Shown one piece after another: positions 14,362-17,394 of a DNA stretch of 17,394 bases. The DNA lies in assembly GCA_964575225.1 (NCBI GenBank), contig CAZNQW010000064.1, positions 1 through 17,394 of the forward strand. The letters run 5' to 3'. The number at the start of each line of letters is the position of its first letter. Positions within the stretch are counted from its first letter, which is position 1. The position numbers were made by a program, and so were the translations under genes. Source of the DNA: CAZNQW01 sp964575225 (lineage in GTDB: Bacteria; Chloroflexota; Anaerolineae; JAAYZQ01). The notes under the pieces are model-generated. The model was not told the DNA's origin and did not search any database. It was given only the letters and a program-made list of their open reading frames with translations.

Positions 14362-16911
14362 TCAGGTCCGCGAAACTTCGTAGGCCAGGGCCGACAGCCG
14401 CTGACCCCCGACGGCCAGCTCCCAGCGCGGCAGCCAGGCCAGGGCAAAGAGGTCGAGCCGTACATCGGTACGGCGGGGACGCACTTCTACCGTTTCCACT
14501 TCCTCGATCCGATCCGCCCACTCTGCCCGGATTCGCTCTTCTTCCCGCGCGGCCTCGGCCGCCAATTCCTCCATCTCTTTCTGCAGGTCTGCGATCTCGC
14601 CTTCCAACTTTTCCACGTCGGCTTTGGCTTGCTGGGTCATGCGCCTGCGGCGACTGGCTGTCGAAAGTTTGGTCGACAGCTTGCGCTTGGAGAACAGGCT
14701 GATCACCGACTCCACCCCAGAAAAGAGTTCCTCTTGCTTGCGGGCGCCGTGTTCGGCTTCCTCTTTTTCAATTTGTCGCTCTTTGCTGCGCAATCGATCT
14801 TCCACCCGATCCAGTTTGGACTTGTACTGGCCGGCGAGTTTTTTCACTTCGTCATCGACAATCTCTTCGGCGGCCTTGCGGTACCGCCTTTCAAACTGGC
14901 TCTCACTTTCGCCGATTTCGGAATAGAGCTTGAGATGGGGGTGGTACAACAGATTGACCGAGGAGTTGTAGTAAAGATAGTCCTCAAAGTCTTTTTTCAG
15001 GGTGGTGTATTGCTTGGCCTCGCCCAGTTCCGAGGGCAGCTCGGCAAAGGACGCCCCTTTCTCGGGCGTGCGCTCCAGCCGACGGGTCTCTAGCTCCACT
15101 CGAGCCGTAGACCAATCGGACCCTCGCCCACGCTCCTCCCCGGTGAGCAGATAGACCACGTCCTCAGCGTGGCTCTGGCGGCTCTTGGTGTGCTCGTATC
15201 GCACCGTGGCTGTACCCAACAGCGCCGGTTCATAGACCAAATAGGGCTGTTGCTCGTCGGCGGGTTGCACCGACCAGGTCTGCTCGCGGGCCAGTCGGTC
15301 CATCGCAGCTTTGAAGGAAATTTCCGCAGGCATAAAGACCTGGTCGACCGACGACGGCAGTTGGGGCGGAACGGAAAGATAGGGGAGGGCGGGCCCTGCC
15401 GGTTCGGGCGACACGGTTTGTCGTGGCTGGGCGGCCGGTTGACCGGCGCTTGGTTCTGCGCTGCGCGGCTGGGGTGTTGTTTCGACCATTGGCGCAGGCG
15501 GTTGCTGTCCGGCCAACTCTTTGACCTGCAAGCGCGTCAGCGGTCCGCGCAAGTAGCTCATGGCCCAGCGGGTATAAAAGATGATCGGGTGGTCCTGATG
15601 GACATTGTGGAGCAAGAACATCCGCGACTGAATGGCCGAAATGATGCGGTCAAAATCGCTTCGTTTGAGCCCAGCCTCTGTCACCTGTACCCCTTCCAGG
15701 CCATCGAGCAACCGTTGCTTGTCTCGGTCGGTCTGCATCCGGCCGATCATCCAGGTTCCACAGTTTGCCAGCGCTTTGTAGTCCAGGTCGACGGGGTTCT
15801 GCGTGGCCAATACCAGGCCCAACCCAAAGGCGCGGGCCTGCTTGAGCAGCGTGAGCAGCGGCTTTTTGGTCGGTGGGTTCCCGGGGTGCGGCGGTAAGTA
15901 GCCAAACATCTCGTCCATGTACAGCATGGCTCTCAGGCTTGTGGTGCCGCTCTGGCTCCGCATCCACATGACCACCTCTTCCAGCAGCAACGTGACAAAG
16001 AACTGCCGCTCTGATTCCGATAGGTGGGCGATGTACATAATGCTCACCTGGGGCTTGCCCGAGGGCGATTTCAGGAATTGGCCAATATCCAGGGGCTGGC
16101 CCTGAACCCAATCGGCAAAGGAAGGCGAGGCCATCAACCCGTTGAGGAGCATGGCCAGCGCCATGCGGTCCTTCTCGGGGTAAAACGTGTCGACCGGGAA
16201 CACACCGAGCTGGGAGAACGGGGGTTTTTGCACGCGCATAATCAATTGGGGCAGATCGAGATCCTCGCCCGCGCGCCAGGCCTGGTCGAAAATGTTGGAA
16301 AGGAGGATGTGCTCGCGGCTGCGCATTGGATCGGCCTGGATGTTGACGAGAGCCAAGAGCGCCGACACGACGCTCTCGATTTTGTCGCGCAGCAACTCGC
16401 TGTCGGTTTCGAAAGAGAGATCTGGCGCCTTCAAGCTGCTGAGAATGCTGACCTGGCGGCCGGCGCTGCTACCCGGCGTATAGATGACAAAATCGGCCGA
16501 TTCCTTCAACCGGCGGATGCGGTCGGGGCCCTGTCCCGAACCGGCGAGGCCGTTGCGCCAGTTTTCGGCTGTCTTGGCCGCAAACTCGTCCAACTCCAAA
16601 CCTTTGCGACGCGCATCGTCGGGGTTGACCCACGGTCGAAAATCCTCGGGCCGCAACTCGGGAAAGGTCAAGAGCAGATTGGTCATATCCCCCTTGGGAT
16701 CGATGATCAGACTGGGCACTCCATCCAGAGCGGCCTCCTCGATCATGATAATGCCCAACCCCGTCTTGCCGCTGCCCGTCATGCCCAAACAGACGGCATG
16801 AGTCGTCAAGTCGCGGGCATCGTACTGGACGATCTCTTCCAGCGATTCTCCTTTGGTCAAATCGTACTGCTGGCCCAGGTAAAAACTGGCCAATCGTTCC
16901 ACATTCTCCAT
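14362..16911 (-). CDS. HerA-like P-loop ATPase with C-terminal coiled coil
   Basis: The 849-residue protein belongs to the HerA/FtsK ATPase superfamily (DUF87/DUF853-like). Walker A GMTGSGKT is at 43-50, followed by LIIDPKGDM. Walker B AMLYMDE has D333/E334, then a LATQNPVDLDYK sensor segment (368-379) and MIGRMQTDRDKQRLL. A Pro/Gln-rich linker (466-520) leads to an alpha/beta region. A long charged coiled coil (about 670-810) is broken by a turn at 726-755, followed by a short beta-rich tail. No HAS-barrel precedes the P-loop. HerA proteins translocate on DNA; this architecture suggests a DNA or nucleoprotein motor, but the function is unknown. The start ATG at 16911 has AAGGAG 12 bases upstream; upstream in-frame codons run through a terminator and a promoter. 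Confidence 0.88.
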   Translation of the reverse strand: MENVERLASFYLGQQYDLTKGESLEEIVQYDARDLTTHAVCLGMTGSGKTGLGIIMIEEAALDGVPSLIIDPKGDMTNLLLTFPELRPEDFRPWVNPDDARRKGLELDEFAAKTAENWRNGLAGSGQGPDRIRRLKESADFVIYTPGSSAGRQVSILSSLKAPDLSFETDSELLRDKIESVVSALLALVNIQADPMRSREHILLSNIFDQAWRAGEDLDLPQLIMRVQKPPFSQLGVFPVDTFYPEKDRMALAMLLNGLMASPSFADWVQGQPLDIGQFLKSPSGKPQVSIMYIAHLSESERQFFVTLLLEEVVMWMRSQSGTTSLRAMLYMDEMFGYLPPHPGNPPTKKPLLTLLKQARAFGLGLVLATQNPVDLDYKALANCGTWMIGRMQTDRDKQRLLDGLEGVQVTEAGLKRSDFDRIISAIQSRMFLLHNVHQDHPIIFYTRWAMSYLRGPLTRLQVKELAGQQPPAPMVETTPQPRSAEPSAGQPAAQPRQTVSPEPAGPALPYLSVPPQLPSSVDQVFMPAEISFKAAMDRLAREQTWSVQPADEQQPYLVYEPALLGTATVRYEHTKSRQSHAEDVVYLLTGEERGRGSDWSTARVELETRRLERTPEKGASFAELPSELGEAKQYTTLKKDFEDYLYYNSSVNLLYHPHLKLYSEIGESESQFERRYRKAAEEIVDDEVKKLAGQYKSKLDRVEDRLRSKERQIEKEEAEHGARKQEELFSGVESVISLFSKRKLSTKLSTASRRRRMTQQAKADVEKLEGEIADLQKEMEELAAEAAREEERIRAEWADRIEEVETVEVRPRRTDVRLDLFALAWLPRWELAVGGQRLSALAYEVSRT

Positions 16912-16982
16912 GACCGGATCTTGCTCCTTTCTCGGCTGGATTGTCAGAGTACCAGAGTCGGTACGGATTGGGTAGCCTTTGC

Positions 16983-17010
16983 ATTGTACCACAACCACGG
17001 AAAAAGGCAA
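16983..17010 (-). promoter_or_regulatory. Promoter of the HerA-like gene
   Basis: On the minus strand TTGCCT (17010-17005), a 16-bp spacer and TACAAT (16988-16983). The predicted start near 16976 gives a 65-nt 5' UTR. The -35 box directly follows the T-tract of the upstream terminator. Confidence 0.65.
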
Positions 17011-17043
17011 AAGAAAAGGAGTGACACCGGGCGGCGTCACCCC
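17010..17043 (-). terminator. Intrinsic terminator of the upstream minus-strand RNA
   Basis: On the minus strand GGGTGACGCC and GGTGTCACTC form a 10-bp stem (two G-U pairs) around GCCC, followed by CTTTTCTTTT. It ends the transcript started at 17306-17334 just before the HerA-like promoter. Confidence 0.75.
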
Positions 17044-17298
17044 TATCCGTCGGTTCAGGATAACACTACTACCAACCGCAGGGCCCCCCCTACCCTTACG
17101 GCCACGTCGTCCTGTCCGTACAGACCTGTTCAAGCGCGGATCGAGTCCGCGGTCGATATCCCACCCATGACGGGCGCCCTGCTCTGGCTCGACCCGCAGC
17201 CGATAGATCTGCCGCGCTCCGGCCGATTGCCCAGACACACAAATAACTCATGAAGAGTTTTGGCTTTGCCCGGTTGGATACCATGGTTGGGGATATCC
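17010..17298 (-). ncRNA. Putative orphan structured RNA of about 285 nt
   Basis: A strong promoter (17306-17334) and an intrinsic terminator (17010-17043) bracket this stretch, which has no ORF with a credible ribosome site. Pairing seen by eye includes a 7-bp long-range helix CCAACCG (17277-17271) with CGGTTGG (17078-17072). There are local hairpins CGCGGA/TCCGCG and AACTC/GAGTT. The CGGTT arm can also pair with a nearby AACCG, giving an alternative fold. I do not see the conserved cores of RNase P RNA, tmRNA or SRP RNA; 6S RNA cannot be excluded by eye. It could instead be a leader whose terminator controls the HerA-like gene. Confidence 0.5.
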
Positions 17299-17305
17299 AA
17301 ACGAT

Positions 17306-17334
17306 ATCATACCCGATTTTGCCGAGTTTGTCAA
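17306..17334 (-). promoter_or_regulatory. Strong promoter upstream of the putative ncRNA
   Basis: On the minus strand TTGACA (17334-17329), a 17-bp spacer and TATGAT (17311-17306) match the consensus at 11 of 12 positions. The predicted start is near 17298. No protein-coding start follows closely. Confidence 0.8.
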
Positions 17335-17354
17335 GCAAACGATTTGACTTGTGA

Positions 17355-17394
17355 TTTAAAGTTGAAAAGTGGACAGTTTAAAGCCGAAAAGTGG
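17355..17394. repeat. Two direct repeats, possible IS21-type end
   Basis: TTTAAAG-TT-GAAAAGTGG (17355-17372) and TTTAAAG-CC-GAAAAGTGG (17377-17394) match at 16 of 18 positions, with a 22-bp period and ACAG between. AAAGTGGAC-type multiple repeats are typical of IS21-family ends, from memory. An element, or its remnant, probably continues beyond the right edge; no transposase is in view. Confidence 0.5.

Noticed and set aside
16912..17238. N-terminal extension of the HerA-like protein
   Set aside because: The open frame passes through an intrinsic terminator and the gene's own promoter, and the residues are low-complexity Arg/Gly. The start at 16911 fits better.
16024..17253. Plus-strand frame opposite the HerA-like gene and the ncRNA
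   Set aside because: It crosses a terminator and two minus-strand promoters and is the shadow of a recognised ATPase.
17096..17338. Minus-strand 80-codon frame in the ncRNA region
   Set aside because: Its first codons precede the predicted transcription start, internal ATGs lack an SD, and the C-terminal part is Arg/Ala-rich noise.
1..17394. CRISPR array, rRNA, prophage or attachment site
   Set aside because: No regularly spaced repeats, rRNA motifs, integrase or phage genes were seen.

Overview
The window is a gene-dense chromosomal segment of about 60% G+C by eye. It carries housekeeping genes with very recognisable sigma-70-type promoters. T-box control of an aminoacyl-tRNA synthetase, a DUF951 protein, an S1-repeat protein, a short FtsK without a long linker, and a 7TM-GAF protein ending in a sigma-region-4-like helix-turn-helix (HTH) all fit a Chloroflexota (Anaerolineae-like) bacterium. 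That placement is inference from gene content and not from a phylogenetic marker.

Layout. (1) Positions 1-606, minus strand: a consensus promoter, a long T-box leader and the first codons of a gene running off the left edge. The T-box specifier (GUC) and discriminator match (UGGU) point to valyl-tRNA synthetase. (2) Positions 613-4507, plus strand: a second consensus promoter, back to back with the first, drives secD, secF, a glycerophosphodiester phosphodiesterase and a DUF951 gene, closed by a strong intrinsic terminator. (3) Positions 4502-10178, minus strand: a run starting at a third consensus promoter: S1-repeat protein, ftsK, a small acidic membrane protein, yebC, ruvC, ruvA. (4) Positions 10162-12846, minus strand: a GNAT acetyltransferase and a large membrane protein (7TM-like, GAF, HTH). 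(5) Positions 12856-13029: a 154-bp MITE-like element with 13-bp terminal inverted repeats and 10-bp target duplications. (6) Positions 13088-14344: rtcA on the plus strand, ending at a bidirectional terminator. (7) Positions 14362-17010, minus strand: a HerA-like ATPase with a long C-terminal coiled coil. (8) Positions 17010-17334, minus strand: a promoter-to-terminator unit with no convincing ORF, probably a non-coding RNA. (9) Positions 17355-17394: two copies of an 18-bp direct repeat that look like the end of an IS21-type element continuing past the window.

How the genes work together. secDF drives protein export. GDPD acts on phospholipid-derived glycerophosphodiesters. The S1/ftsK/yebC/ruvCA run combines translation, chromosome segregation and recombination; ruvB is not here. 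rtcA is an RNA-end processing enzyme without an rtcB partner in view. The points most worth a second look are the putative orphan ncRNA at 17010-17298, the MITE, the 7TM-GAF-HTH protein, and the valS T-box leader with a small ORF that has a near-perfect Shine-Dalgarno (SD) sequence.
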